Assembly (NCBI RefSeq): GCF_021021435.1
Contig: NZ_JAINWI010000018.1
Location: forward strand, 1-64,000
DNA: 64,000 nt
Origin: Seohaeicola saemankumensis
GTDB lineage: Bacteria; Pseudomonadota; Alphaproteobacteria; Rhodobacterales; Rhodobacteraceae
Direction: 5' to 3'
Shown here: positions 49,362 through 58,446 of the stretch, in pieces
Numbering within the stretch: position 1 is the first letter of the stretch
How the letters are laid out: the number at the start of each line of letters is the position of its first letter
Notes under the pieces: model-generated
What the model saw: only the letters and a program-made list of their open reading frames with translations
Told to the model about the DNA's origin: nothing
The model's database searches: none
Made by a program: the position numbers and the translations under genes

Positions 49362-50702
49362 ATGGCACGACAGATTGAAGATACCAGGATAGTGAATGAC
49401 GATCTGAGCAAATCAGAGAGGACCCGCAAAGCCATACTCGCTGCGGCCGCACGACTTTTTCGGTATGAAGGTTATCACGCAACGACGATGCGCGACATCG
49501 CGCAGGAAGCTGGCATTGAGGCCGGCAGCATTTATTACCACTTTCAATCCAAGGACCAGATTCTGAGCGAAGTTCTCGAACTTGGCGTGCGTCAACTTTA
49601 TGAGAAAGTCAGTGACATCGTTGGATCGGCAACGAGAAGTTCAGAGGATTTTCGCAAGACCTTCGAATTGCTGATTGAAACACACCTGACCTATCTGTTG
49701 ACCGACAGCGACTTCACGTCGGCCAATATTCGGAACTATCCGATGTTGTCAGACGAAACACGCGCCCCGCATCGCGAGTTGCGTGCTTCATATGCAGGGG
49801 CTTGGGGCAGATTCCTCAATGACGCCAAACGCGCCGGTCACCTTCGAAGTGACATATCCACGACAGTGATCCGGCAGTTTATCCTGAGCGCCATGAACTG
49901 GACCGTGGAATGGTATAATGTCGACAAGTATCCGGTGCGCATCCTCGCGGAACGGATGAGCAAGCTTATACTTGACGGAATGTGTTTCCGTGACAGGGCG
50001 GACACCAAAGGTTTGAAACTGTATCCCGCCGTTCCCGCCAAGACCGAGGATTCCAACGGCAAGGCCGCGAAGACCCGAGGAGAAATTCTTCAGGCCGCAG
50101 CGCGCGTTCTAAGGGACAATGGCTATAAGGCAACGACGCTGAGGAAGATCGCAGAAGAAGCGGACATGCAGGCGGGCAGCGTCTACTACCACTTCAACTC
50201 CAAGGAAACGATCGTTGACGAAGTTCTGAACGCCGGACTGGGCGACTTGCTAACTGGCGTCGAAGCGGCGGTTCAGAAATTCGATGCGCCGTACGATCAT
50301 CACGCCAGGATAGCGACTGCAATCTGGACGCACCTGGATTTCCTCTTCAAGGCAAGCGAATTCACTTCGGCGAACATCCGAAGCTATGGAATGCTTCCCA
50401 ATAATTTCAGGGAGAGGCACAGAGCTATTCGTCACGAATATGGAAAACTCTGGGACCGTATACTCCGCGAAGCTCAGGAAGACGGCGCGATAAGGTCGGA
50501 TATCAAGATCGTTCCCTTGCGCCAAGTCATGTTGGGCGCCTTGAACTGGACGGTAGAGTGGTTCAATCCGAACAAGGCTGGAGAGGAAGGGTATATATCT
50601 CTGCCTGAGTTCTCCGCGATGCTCATCGATCTTCTACTGGAAGGAATTTGCAAACGAGAGGCCATTCCATCGACGGGGCAAGACACGCCCGAAACCAATT
50701 GA
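49362..50702 (+). CDS. Tandem (double) TetR-family regulator, likely repressor of the island
   Basis: The 446-aa protein holds two complete TetR units. Unit 1 has its HTH at about 20-67 (recognition helix AGSIYYHF, 54-61) and unit 2 at about 237-284 (AGSVYYHF, 271-278). Their ligand domains share FTSANIR-Y-ML and NWTVEW blocks, showing an internal duplication. Usual TetR proteins are 190-220 aa and dimerise; this could bind a palindrome as a single chain. It is the only TetR gene in the window, and an operator copy overlaps its promoter. Inducer is probably an acyl-CoA. The start ATG 49362 has only a weak ribosome site. Confidence 0.88.
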   Translation: MARQIEDTRIVNDDLSKSERTRKAILAAAARLFRYEGYHATTMRDIAQEAGIEAGSIYYHFQSKDQILSEVLELGVRQLYEKVSDIVGSATRSSEDFRKTFELLIETHLTYLLTDSDFTSANIRNYPMLSDETRAPHRELRASYAGAWGRFLNDAKRAGHLRSDISTTVIRQFILSAMNWTVEWYNVDKYPVRILAERMSKLILDGMCFRDRADTKGLKLYPAVPAKTEDSNGKAAKTRGEILQAAARVLRDNGYKATTLRKIAEEADMQAGSVYYHFNSKETIVDEVLNAGLGDLLTGVEAAVQKFDAPYDHHARIATAIWTHLDFLFKASEFTSANIRSYGMLPNNFRERHRAIRHEYGKLWDRILREAQEDGAIRSDIKIVPLRQVMLGALNWTVEWFNPNKAGEEGYISLPEFSAMLIDLLLEGICKREAIPSTGQDTPETN

Positions 50703-50707
50703 TGTGA

Positions 50708-51112
50708 TTACACCAAAAGGAAGTGATACAGCCCTTCCGCGACCGCCTTTTCCCGTTCCGCCTGCCAAGTAATCACGCTGACACTCGCCATCCGCTTGCC
50801 CTTGCGCGTCACTTTGGCGTGGGCAAAAAGCGGTCCCTTCACACCTGGTCTCAGATAATCGACGGTCAGGTTAATCGGCTTGGCCGGAACGTCCGCGAAA
50901 TCGGGCTGTACCGCGATGGCGGCAGTGGCTTCCATGAAACTCGCAATTATGCCGCCATGGTAATACTCCATGACCGGGTTTCCGATATGGCGGTCTTCAA
51001 AGGTAATTTCCGCTTCGGCATGGAGACCGTCCAGGCTTTGAACTTCAAAATTGAGAAAACGGAAGAATGGCACTCTTGATGCGTGTGCATTGACAATTTG
51101 CAAATCTATCAC
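50708..51112 (-). CDS. PaaI-type hot-dog thioesterase
   Basis: The 134-aa hot-dog protein has MEYYHGGIIASFMEATAAIAV, the family helix, and VDYLRPGVKGPLFAHAKV. The start is GTG 51112, overlapping the stop of the upstream thioesterase (GTGA), so the two are coupled and may form a hetero-oligomer. It is the last gene of the leftward operon and converges on the TetR gene with a 5-nt gap. Confidence 0.82.
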   Translation of the reverse strand: MIDLQIVNAHASRVPFFRFLNFEVQSLDGLHAEAEITFEDRHIGNPVMEYYHGGIIASFMEATAAIAVQPDFADVPAKPINLTVDYLRPGVKGPLFAHAKVTRKGKRMASVSVITWQAEREKAVAEGLYHFLLV

Positions 51113-51591
51113 GAGGCTTCTCTTTCAGTTAGCGCGTCAAACAGGCTGGTGTCACCACGCGTCAAAGCAAACGAGGCGGTTCCACGGGCTATTTCGGCAT
51201 CCTCATGGCCGTCGAACCAGATGCTGCCGGAATTGAAGGCAATGTGGCGGGTCTCGCGAAAACAATGCGCGCGAACGATCACATCCGCGCGCGAACGGGC
51301 AGGGCGCAGATAATCAACTCTGAGGTCAAGAGTCGCCATCGTGCTGACGCCTTCGATAGCAACAAAGTTTGCCAGTCCGAAGACACTATCCAGAAGGGCC
51401 GTCAGGATGCCACCATGAAGCCTGGTTTGATCCACGTCGACGCAAAAGTCAGGGTTGAACGGCATCCGAACCCGAACGCCCTCGGTCGAGACCTCTTCGA
51501 TCTCAAGCGCCATATGCGTTATCAGCCCCTTACCGCGCGCATTCCACATCAGGGCGATCTGCTCCATCTTCTTTTTGGAGATATCAGACAT
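51109..51591 (-). CDS. PaaI-type hot-dog thioesterase
   Basis: The 160-aa hot-dog protein has QTRLHGGILTALLDSVFGLA and VDYLRPARSRADVIVRAH. It is clearly related to its neighbour at 50708. It should release acids from CoA thioesters and so buffer the CoA pool. It lies 12 nt after the crotonase gene. Start ATG 51591 follows GGGAAA. Confidence 0.82.
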   Translation of the reverse strand: MSDISKKKMEQIALMWNARGKGLITHMALEIEEVSTEGVRVRMPFNPDFCVDVDQTRLHGGILTALLDSVFGLANFVAIEGVSTMATLDLRVDYLRPARSRADVIVRAHCFRETRHIAFNSGSIWFDGHEDAEIARGTASFALTRGDTSLFDALTEREAS

Positions 51592-51603
51592 AGGAATTTC
51601 CCA

Positions 51604-52407
51604 TTAGCGCCCCGTGAAGTTGGGTTTGCGTTTCTCGATGAACGCAGCAACCGCCTCGTGGTGGTCTTCGGTCTGATGCATGAGCGCCTGATAGGCCGCG
51701 GCAGAGTTCAGGAAATCCGGTAGATCCATTCGTTCGGCATTGCGCATCAGACGCTTGGCGATCCGCACCGCCCGCGGAGGTTTCGCTGCGATGACGGCAG
51801 CCCGTTCGCGGGCCCGTTCCATCAATTTTTCATGGGGCACAAGTTCAAGCACCATGCCAAGCTCCAGCGCCTCTTCGGCCCCGACCATGCGCCCAGAGAA
51901 GGTCAGATCGGCGGCCTTTTGATGGCCCAGACGACGCAACATAAACCAGCTACCTGCATCGCCCGGAATGATCCCGAGATTCAGAAACACCTCGCCGAAT
52001 TTTGCTTTCTCTGAGGCGATGCGCATGTCGCACATCATGGTCAGGTCGCAGCCAGCGCCGACCGCAGGTCCGTTGACCGCGGCGATCGTCGGAACATCCA
52101 TATTATAGAGGGCCTGTGGCAGGCGCTGCACCCCATCGACATAACTCTGCGCCGCCGCAAGCGGCTCCTTGCGGAACACGCTTTCGGGGTCGTTCATTTC
52201 CTTGATGTCGCCACCGGCGCAAAAGGCCGGATCGGCGCCGGTGAGAATCATCACGCTGACCTCCGGGTTCGCCTGCACCTTGGTGAAGGTCTCCAGAAGA
52301 GCGGCGATCATGTTGTTGCCGGTCACCGGGTTGCGCCGCTCGGGATCATTCAGCGTGACCGTGGCGATCCTGTCTGAGATCTCCAGAAGGACGGGTTGTT
52401 CACTCAT
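51604..52407 (-). CDS. Enoyl-CoA hydratase/isomerase family protein
   Basis: The 267-aa crotonase has FCAGGDIKEMN and NGPAVGAGCDLTMMCD, with Asp at the first catalytic Glu position. The second Glu position is Phe in FGEVFLNLG, though a Glu lies two residues before it. A standard hydratase mechanism is therefore uncertain. ATG 52407 (MSEQPVL) follows GAGGAGACGG and overlaps the SDR end by 8 nt; the frame to 52437 is rejected. Confidence 0.82.
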   Translation of the reverse strand: MSEQPVLLEISDRIATVTLNDPERRNPVTGNNMIAALLETFTKVQANPEVSVMILTGADPAFCAGGDIKEMNDPESVFRKEPLAAAQSYVDGVQRLPQALYNMDVPTIAAVNGPAVGAGCDLTMMCDMRIASEKAKFGEVFLNLGIIPGDAGSWFMLRRLGHQKAADLTFSGRMVGAEEALELGMVLELVPHEKLMERARERAAVIAAKPPRAVRIAKRLMRNAERMDLPDFLNSAAAYQALMHQTEDHHEAVAAFIEKRKPNFTGR

Positions 52408-53254
52408 TTTTTCCGTCTCCTCGTTCGCGTTTCTCAAACATCTGCGGATTTATCATGTCGCGGGCATCGTGGCCCATATGCAGAGTTTCCCCACCGTCAA
52501 CATAGATATCTTCGCCGGTGATGAAATTCCCCAGATCGGACGCAAGGAAAATGATCGTCCCAGCTATATCCTCGGCCATACCCATCCGGTTCAGGACCGA
52601 TCGGTTCAATTCTTTCCACCGTTCCGGTGGAATGGGATAGCGGCCAAGTGCGTCAGTCTTGATTGTTCCCGGCGCAACGCAGTTCAGACGGATCCCGTAT
52701 TCGCCCCATTCGGCGGCAAGTGTCTTCATCATGCCTGTGACGCCGGCGCGGGCAGCGACTGTGTGGGTAAAGCCGGTCAGCGCGGTGCGCGCTGAGATGG
52801 CGGTGACAAACACGACCGAACCACCATTGTCATACATGAAATGATCGGCAGCGGCGCGGGTCATCTGCCATGACCCTATCAAGTTGTTGCGAATGACCGC
52901 CTCGAAGCCCTTGTTAGTGATGTCACGGGCTGCAGCGATGTACTGGCCACCGGCATTGTTCACCAGAACATCCAGCCGCCCGTAATGGTCCTTGATGCGT
53001 CCCATAGCGGTTTCGATACTATCCTCGTCGCGGGTATCGCCGGACACGACAAACGCTTCGCCTCCCGCCGCGCGGATCATTTCGGCGGTCTCTTCCAGCG
53101 GCTCTTCACGGCGCGCAAACAGCGCCAGTCTGGCCCCGCATGAGGCCATCTCAAGCGCCGTCGCCCGACCCATTCCAGAGCCAGACCCCGTCACGAGGGC
53201 AACCTTGCCCGCCATCAGATCCGGCGCGTAGCGCCGTAATTTCTTGTCGCTCAT
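52400..53254 (-). CDS. PECR/DECR-type SDR (enoyl- or dienoyl-CoA reductase)
   Basis: The 284-aa SDR has TGSGSGMGR, NNAGGQY and AAEWGEYGIRLNCVAPGTIKT. The YxxxK active site is absent: the aligned segment is HTVAARAG, with Thr165 and Arg169. That is the pattern of peroxisomal trans-2-enoyl-CoA reductase (PECR) and of 2,4-dienoyl-CoA reductases, not of alcohol-type SDRs. I infer NADPH-dependent reduction of an enoyl- or dienoyl-CoA. GAGGAGGGGG precedes ATG 53254. Confidence 0.8.
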   Translation of the reverse strand: MSDKKLRRYAPDLMAGKVALVTGSGSGMGRATALEMASCGARLALFARREEPLEETAEMIRAAGGEAFVVSGDTRDEDSIETAMGRIKDHYGRLDVLVNNAGGQYIAAARDITNKGFEAVIRNNLIGSWQMTRAAADHFMYDNGGSVVFVTAISARTALTGFTHTVAARAGVTGMMKTLAAEWGEYGIRLNCVAPGTIKTDALGRYPIPPERWKELNRSVLNRMGMAEDIAGTIIFLASDLGNFITGEDIYVDGGETLHMGHDARDMINPQMFEKRERGDGKNE

Positions 53255-53267
53255 GATGTCCCCCTCC

Positions 53268-54467
53268 TCAGTTCTTCAGCAACTCGCCGGAAATGATGAG
53301 TTTACGCACTTCTTGGGTGCCCGCGCCAACTTCAAGCACGCGACCGGTGCGATAAAGCCGGTTCACCTCGGTATCGCGCATGTAGCCCGAGCCGCCGTGG
53401 ATTTGCACCGCCCTATCCAACACGAAGGAGGTCGCCTCGGCAGCCTTGAAGATCGCGGCAGCTGTGAGCTTGTGGATTTCGCCGCGTCCGCCCTCGCCCT
53501 CTTCAAGGCCCTCACACATGGCTGCGGTGCGCAAGGAAAGGCTCCGCGCCGCCTCAATCTGGGTATACATGTCGGCGAGCATCGCCTGTACCATCTGGAA
53601 CTTGGCGATCGGTTTGCCGAATTGCTGGCGTGTCTTAGCGTAGTCGATGGAAATATCCAATGCCCGCTGTGCAATGCCCAAGGCGTTGAAACAGACAATA
53701 GCCCGTTCAAGATCCAGCCCGGACATGGTCACCGCCACGCCGCCATCCAGCTTGCCGACCATGTTCTTAGCGGGCACCCGGCAGTCTTCGAACACCAATT
53801 CGCCGGTGGGCGAGCCGCGGAACCCCATCTTGTTGAGCTTCTGCGCCACCTTGAAACCCGGCGTGTCGGTTTCCACGATAAAGGCGGAGATACCCTTGGC
53901 GCCCTTTTCCGGCGAGGTCTTGGCATAGACCAACACCAGATCGGCAATCGGCCCGTTGGTGATGTAGATCTTTGCCCCGTTCAGGATATAATCGTCGCCA
54001 TCCTTTTTTGCCGTTGTCCGCATCGAGCCAAGCGCATCGGATCCCGCGCCAGGTTCGGTCAGGCCCAGAGCACCCACCAGCGTGCCGTTGCACAGGCCCG
54101 GAAGGTACTTGCGGCGCAACTCCTCATTGGCGTTGCGATAGATATTGTTGACGCACAGGTTGTCGTGGGCCACATGAGTAAGCCCGATCGCGGCAGAGGC
54201 CCGCGACAGCTGTTCGGTGATGATACAGGCGGAAGTAAAATCGAGCCCGGCACCACCAAATTCCGGCGGCACGTTCAGGCCGAGATAGCCCATCTCGCCC
54301 AGCTTGGGAAAGACCGAAGTCGGCAGGTCGTCGGTGTCATCCATCTCTGCGTTGAGGTGATGGAACTCTGACATGAAGAACTTGCCTGCCTGATCGGCCA
54401 GGGCCTGCTGTTCGTCCGTCATGAAATGTGTTGGCAAAGTGGTGTCGTTGCGCAGTTGCTTGTTCAT
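53268..54467 (-). CDS. Isovaleryl-CoA dehydrogenase-type ACAD, paralogue 2
   Basis: The 399-aa ACAD has LTEPGAGSDALGSM, IYITNGPIADL, SGLDLERAIV with the IVD-type helix-G Glu, and LEVGAGTQEVRKLII at the C-terminus. These are isovaleryl-CoA/citronellyl-CoA dehydrogenase (LiuA/AtuD) features, pointing to a 3-methyl-branched acyl-CoA. ATG 54467 (MNKQLRND) follows GGGGGACG; the frame to 54611 enters the neighbouring gene. It is a close tandem copy of the next gene. Confidence 0.88.
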   Translation of the reverse strand: MNKQLRNDTTLPTHFMTDEQQALADQAGKFFMSEFHHLNAEMDDTDDLPTSVFPKLGEMGYLGLNVPPEFGGAGLDFTSACIITEQLSRASAAIGLTHVAHDNLCVNNIYRNANEELRRKYLPGLCNGTLVGALGLTEPGAGSDALGSMRTTAKKDGDDYILNGAKIYITNGPIADLVLVYAKTSPEKGAKGISAFIVETDTPGFKVAQKLNKMGFRGSPTGELVFEDCRVPAKNMVGKLDGGVAVTMSGLDLERAIVCFNALGIAQRALDISIDYAKTRQQFGKPIAKFQMVQAMLADMYTQIEAARSLSLRTAAMCEGLEEGEGGRGEIHKLTAAAIFKAAEATSFVLDRAVQIHGGSGYMRDTEVNRLYRTGRVLEVGAGTQEVRKLIISGELLKN

Positions 54468-54480
54468 GGTCACGTCCCCC

Positions 54481-55695
54481 TCAGGCGCGCAAAAGTTCTT
54501 CGGCAATGATGATCTTGCGGACTTCGCTTGTGCCCGCGCCGATCTCCAACAGCTTGTTGGCGCGGAACAGCCGGTTGATCTCGGTGTCCTGCATGTAGCC
54601 AGAGCCACCATGGATATGGCAGGCTTCGGTCACCGCCTTGTTGAATGCTTCACCAGCGTACAGACAGGCTGCCGCAGTCAGTTTGTGGATTTCACCTCGG
54701 CCCCCGGCACCTTTAGGCAGGCCGACACATGCAGCCAGCGCGCGATAGCTGAAGGCGCGGGCGGTTTCGACCTCGATGTAGATCTCGGCCAGTTTCGACT
54801 GCACCATCTGGAAACTTGCGATCGGCTTGCCGAATTGCTCGCGGATCTTCGCATATTCCAGGCCGAGCTCCAGCGCGCGCTCGGCCATGCCGACACAGAC
54901 CGAGGCTACCATGGCGCGTTCCAGGTCGAGCCCACTCATGACAACCGACACGCCGCTGTTCTCTGCACCCATCATGGCAGAGGCCGGCACACGACAGTCT
55001 TCGAACACCAACTCTCCGGTGGGCGAACCGCGGAAGCCCATTTTGTCAAGCTTTTGCGCCACTTTGAAACCGGGATTGTCTGTCTCGATGATGAAGGCGG
55101 AAATGCCCTTGGCACCTTTCGATTTGTCGGTCTTGGCGTAAAGCAGGATCACATCGGCAATCGGGCCATTGGTGATGTAGATCTTCGAGCCGTTGATGAC
55201 ATAGTCATCGCCGTCGCGGCGAGCGGTGGTCGCCATGGACCCGAGTGCATCGGATCCCGCGCCCGGTTCGGTCAGTCCCAGAGCACCGACCAGGTCGCCC
55301 GAGCAAAGACCAGGCACATATTTCTTCACCTGCTCTTGCGATCCATTGCGCAGCAGGTTGTTCAGGCACAGGTTGTCATGCGCCCCGTGCGATAGACCTA
55401 CAGCCGGGTTCCATTTCGAGATTACCTCGGACACTAGCGCCTGAGTGAATTCGTTCTGACCCGATCCGCCAAGCTCTTCAGGCGCGGTAATCCCCAGCAA
55501 GCCCAGTTCGCCCATCTGCTTGAACAGATCGTCCGGCCACCATTCCTCGTCATCCATGCGCGCTTGCAGCGGGTGCAGCACCTCGCGCGACACCCGATCC
55601 ACGTGATCGACAATCTGGCGTTGCTCACTGGTCAAAGAATAGTTCGCCCTGATGGCTTCCAAATCAGCCGCTATAGCCTCACTTTGAGTGGTCAT
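54481..55695 (-). CDS. Isovaleryl-CoA dehydrogenase-type ACAD, paralogue 1
   Basis: The 404-aa ACAD shares long identical blocks with the 53268 product (LTEPGAGSDALGSM, KMGFRGSPTGELVFED) and has SGLDLERAMV and LEIGAGTSEVRKI. IVD-type chemistry on a 3-methyl-branched acyl-CoA is expected; the pair may divide chain lengths as LiuA and AtuD do. ATG 55695 (MTTQSEA) follows GGGAGG; the frame to 55848 crosses the operator and is rejected. It is the first gene of the leftward operon. Confidence 0.88.
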   Translation of the reverse strand: MTTQSEAIAADLEAIRANYSLTSEQRQIVDHVDRVSREVLHPLQARMDDEEWWPDDLFKQMGELGLLGITAPEELGGSGQNEFTQALVSEVISKWNPAVGLSHGAHDNLCLNNLLRNGSQEQVKKYVPGLCSGDLVGALGLTEPGAGSDALGSMATTARRDGDDYVINGSKIYITNGPIADVILLYAKTDKSKGAKGISAFIIETDNPGFKVAQKLDKMGFRGSPTGELVFEDCRVPASAMMGAENSGVSVVMSGLDLERAMVASVCVGMAERALELGLEYAKIREQFGKPIASFQMVQSKLAEIYIEVETARAFSYRALAACVGLPKGAGGRGEIHKLTAAACLYAGEAFNKAVTEACHIHGGSGYMQDTEINRLFRANKLLEIGAGTSEVRKIIIAEELLRA

Positions 55696-55726
55696 ATCAT
55701 CCTCCCGAAAAATGCCGTCCACAGTG

Positions 55727-55763
55727 TTGACCAAAATCAAACATATGTTAGAAAATAGATCAA
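55727..55763. promoter_or_regulatory. Divergent promoter region with operator (site 7)
   Basis: TCAAACATATGTTAGA at 55737-55752 has one deviation from the palindrome. Leftward, TTGATC (55763-55758) and TTGATT (55740-55735) are 17 bp apart. Rightward, TTGACC (55727-55732) and TAGAAA (55749-55754) are 16 bp apart. It controls the IVD-type operon and the crotonase-AtuA-carboxylase operon together. Confidence 0.82.
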
Positions 55764-55827
55764 GCCAAGCTTTTAACGACCTGACGTAAGAAAGCATGGT
55801 GTTCTGAATACAGGGGGGACTTCGGAA

Positions 55828-56613
55828 ATGACTGAGAGCATTGTTCAATCGCAGGCGCTCGGCAAAGAAGTGCGTATCACGATTCGACGTCCTGAGAATC
55901 GAAATGCCCTAAACCGTGAAGTCGCAGACGGGATCATGGCCGCCATATATGCTGCCGAGAAGAACAGCGATTGCCGTGTGATCGTTCTGACCGGCGAGGG
56001 CGATCGCGCCTTCTGCGCCGGAGGCGACATCAAGGCGGGTGCGGATGGCGGCCCGTTTGTTCAGGATCCCTCGGACCCGGATCATTTTGCCGGAAAGTTA
56101 TTCGAAACGATACAGGCGTGTCGAAAGCCAACGATCGCGCGCATCAACGGCGTCGCGATGGGTGCGGGGGCGGGCATCATCTGTGCATGCGACCTTGCGG
56201 TGATGGCCGATCATGCGCGCATCGGAACGCCGGAAGTAAAAGTGGGCCTGTTTCCCATGACGATCGTGCCACCGATGATGCGTGTTTTGCCTCGGCGGAG
56301 GCTGATGGAGATGTTCATCACTGGCGTTCCTCTGACGGCCGAAGAAGCCCTGCAATTCAATCTGGTCAACTATGTGACCGATGCCGCGGGGTTGGACGAC
56401 AAGGTTGGAGAACTGGTTGCCCAGATTGCCGCGCAGTCGCCGAGCGCGATCCGGCTGGGAAAATACGCCTGTCACGCGATGGAGGACATGACCTATCCGC
56501 AGCAAATGCGGTTTGCAGAAACGCTTTTACCGCGAGTAGCACAGACCGAAGACGCGCGAGAAGGCTTTGATGCCTTCATTACGAAGCGCAAACCTGAATG
56601 GACGGGCCGCTAA
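55828..56613 (+). CDS. Enoyl-CoA hydratase, AtuE/methylglutaconyl-CoA hydratase-like
   Basis: The 261-aa crotonase has FCAGGDIKAG, INGVAMGAGAGIICACD (no Glu at the first site) and GTPEVKVGLFPM with the second catalytic Glu. It leads the AtuA and carboxylase operon, the position held by hydratases of the leucine/terpene pathways that hydrate the carboxylated glutaconyl-CoA. That assignment is by context. GGGGGGAC precedes ATG 55828. Confidence 0.83.
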   Translation: MTESIVQSQALGKEVRITIRRPENRNALNREVADGIMAAIYAAEKNSDCRVIVLTGEGDRAFCAGGDIKAGADGGPFVQDPSDPDHFAGKLFETIQACRKPTIARINGVAMGAGAGIICACDLAVMADHARIGTPEVKVGLFPMTIVPPMMRVLPRRRLMEMFITGVPLTAEEALQFNLVNYVTDAAGLDDKVGELVAQIAAQSPSAIRLGKYACHAMEDMTYPQQMRFAETLLPRVAQTEDAREGFDAFITKRKPEWTGR

Positions 56614-56634
56614 GCAAGCGGGGAGGAGAGGCAC

Positions 56635-58434
56635 ATGTCGGAACGAAAACTGCGCATCGGATGCGCATCGGGCTTCTGGGGCGATACGCCGGAAGCGATC
56701 GGTCAACTGGTCTCAAAGGGTGAGATCGACTATCTTGTTTTTGACTATCTGGCAGAGGTGACAATGTCGCTGATGGCGCGTGCCCGCGCCAAAACGCCCG
56801 AGTCGGGCTATGCGCCGGATTTCGTAAAGGCGCTTGTTCCGTGGCTGCCTGCAATCAAACGTCAGGGCATCAAGGTCGTTGCCAATGCCGGGGGCGTGAA
56901 CCCACGTGGATGCCGCGACGCGCTTGCCAAAGCCGCTGCCGAGGCCGGGCTTGATCTCTCGGTCGGTGTCGTGCTGGGCGATGACCTGTTGCCTAGGGCT
57001 GATGAAATTCGCAAAAGCGGTCAGACGGAAATGTTCTCGGGTGTCGAATTTCCAGACGATATCTGGAGCATGAATGCCTATCTGGGTGCCCGGCCCATCG
57101 CGACCGCGCTGGATGCCGGGGCCGACATCGTGATCACGGGGCGCTGCGCCGACAGCGCGGTGGCGCTTGGCCCCTTGATGCACGAATTCGGCTGGGGCGA
57201 TGACGACTGGGACAAGCTCAGTCAGGGATCGCTGGCCGGCCATCTGATCGAGTGCGGTCCCCAGGGAACGGGTGGTAATTTCACCGATTGGCGGGACGTG
57301 CCGGGCTGGGATGATATGGGAATGCCTATTGTCGAAGTGTCGGAAGACGGCAGTTTCGTCATGACCAAGACACCGGACACAGGCGGGCTGGTCGTACCCG
57401 GATCGGTTGGAGAGCAGATGCTCTATGAAATCGGCGATCCGCGCGCCTATCTGTTGCCTGACGTGATCTGCGACTGGTCCGGGGTCACGCTGGAACAGGT
57501 CGGGCGCGATCGAGTGCTGGTCAAGGGCGGCAGGGGTCTGGGGCGCACTAACAGCTACAAGGTGTCGGCCACCCATGCTGATGGCTGGCGCGCGGTCTCT
57601 ACCCTGACACTGGCCGCGATTGATGCGCCTGCCAAGGCGGAACGCGTGGCCGAGGCGATTCTGACCCGCTGCCGCCGAATTTTCCGCGACCGCAACATGG
57701 GCGATTTCCGGCAGGTCAGCGTCGAGGTTTTGGGCGCCGAGTCCACTTATGGCGCAAATGCACGCGCCCAGACCCGCGAGGTGGTGCTCAAGATCGGCGC
57801 GGTCCACGATGATCGCGCTGCGCTGAACATCTTTGCCGGAGAAATCGCACCGATGGCGATTTCGACCGCGCAGGGCCTGACCGGGTTCTTCGCCGGACGG
57901 CCAAAGGTGCAACCGGTGGTCCGTCTGTTTTCCTTCTTGCATAGCAAGGCCGAGACCCCCGTCGCTGTCGAGGTCGACGGCAAGGATGTGCCCGTCACCG
58001 TGGCCACCACGACAGTCCAACTTGATCCGCCTGCCGCGCCGCCGGCAGATAGCCGCGCGCCCGGTTCGGACGCGGTCAAGGTGCGCCTCGTCGATCTGGC
58101 CTGGGGACGCTCAGGCGACAAGGGAGATATCGCCAATATCGGCATCCTCGCGCGCAAGCCGGACTACCTGCCATATATCCGCTCGGCTCTGAGCAAAGAG
58201 GTGGTGAAAGACTATTTTGCTCATGTTTGCGACGGCAAGGTCGAGCGGTTCGAACTGCCCGGAAGCCATTCGCTGAACTTCCTGTTGCATGAATCGCTTG
58301 GCGGGGGCGGCATTGCCTCTGTCCGCATCGACCCGCAAGGCAAAGGGTTTGCGCAGATGCTGCTTGATATCGAAATTCCCGTACCGGCCGATCTGGCCGC
58401 CCGCGATGGGCTGACGGCCTCGGACCGGAACTGA
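56635..58434 (+). CDS. atuA: AtuA-like acyclic-terpene-utilization protein (DUF1446)
   Basis: The 599-aa protein has an N-terminal DUF1446 domain (about 1-450; RIGCASGFWGDTPEA, VANAGGVNP, ITGRCADSA) and a C-terminal AtuA-like ferredoxin-fold domain (about 480-590) with LAWGRSGDKGDIANIG. AtuA is required for citronellol/geraniol growth in Pseudomonas, but its reaction is not settled. It is followed by biotin carboxylase genes as in related clusters. GGGGAGGAG precedes ATG 56635. The presence of this family is the best single hint at isoprenoid chemistry. Confidence 0.87.
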   Translation: MSERKLRIGCASGFWGDTPEAIGQLVSKGEIDYLVFDYLAEVTMSLMARARAKTPESGYAPDFVKALVPWLPAIKRQGIKVVANAGGVNPRGCRDALAKAAAEAGLDLSVGVVLGDDLLPRADEIRKSGQTEMFSGVEFPDDIWSMNAYLGARPIATALDAGADIVITGRCADSAVALGPLMHEFGWGDDDWDKLSQGSLAGHLIECGPQGTGGNFTDWRDVPGWDDMGMPIVEVSEDGSFVMTKTPDTGGLVVPGSVGEQMLYEIGDPRAYLLPDVICDWSGVTLEQVGRDRVLVKGGRGLGRTNSYKVSATHADGWRAVSTLTLAAIDAPAKAERVAEAILTRCRRIFRDRNMGDFRQVSVEVLGAESTYGANARAQTREVVLKIGAVHDDRAALNIFAGEIAPMAISTAQGLTGFFAGRPKVQPVVRLFSFLHSKAETPVAVEVDGKDVPVTVATTTVQLDPPAAPPADSRAPGSDAVKVRLVDLAWGRSGDKGDIANIGILARKPDYLPYIRSALSKEVVKDYFAHVCDGKVERFELPGSHSLNFLLHESLGGGGIASVRIDPQGKGFAQMLLDIEIPVPADLAARDGLTASDRN

Positions 58435-58446
58435 GAGGATACGACA

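Noticed and set aside
54468-54611. Extension of the 53268 ACAD to 54611
   Set aside because: It lies inside the neighbouring ACAD gene; ATG 54467 has a ribosome site and the family start.
55696-55848. Extension of the 54481 ACAD to 55848
   Set aside because: It crosses operator site 7 and the start of the divergent gene; ATG 55695 follows GGGAGG.
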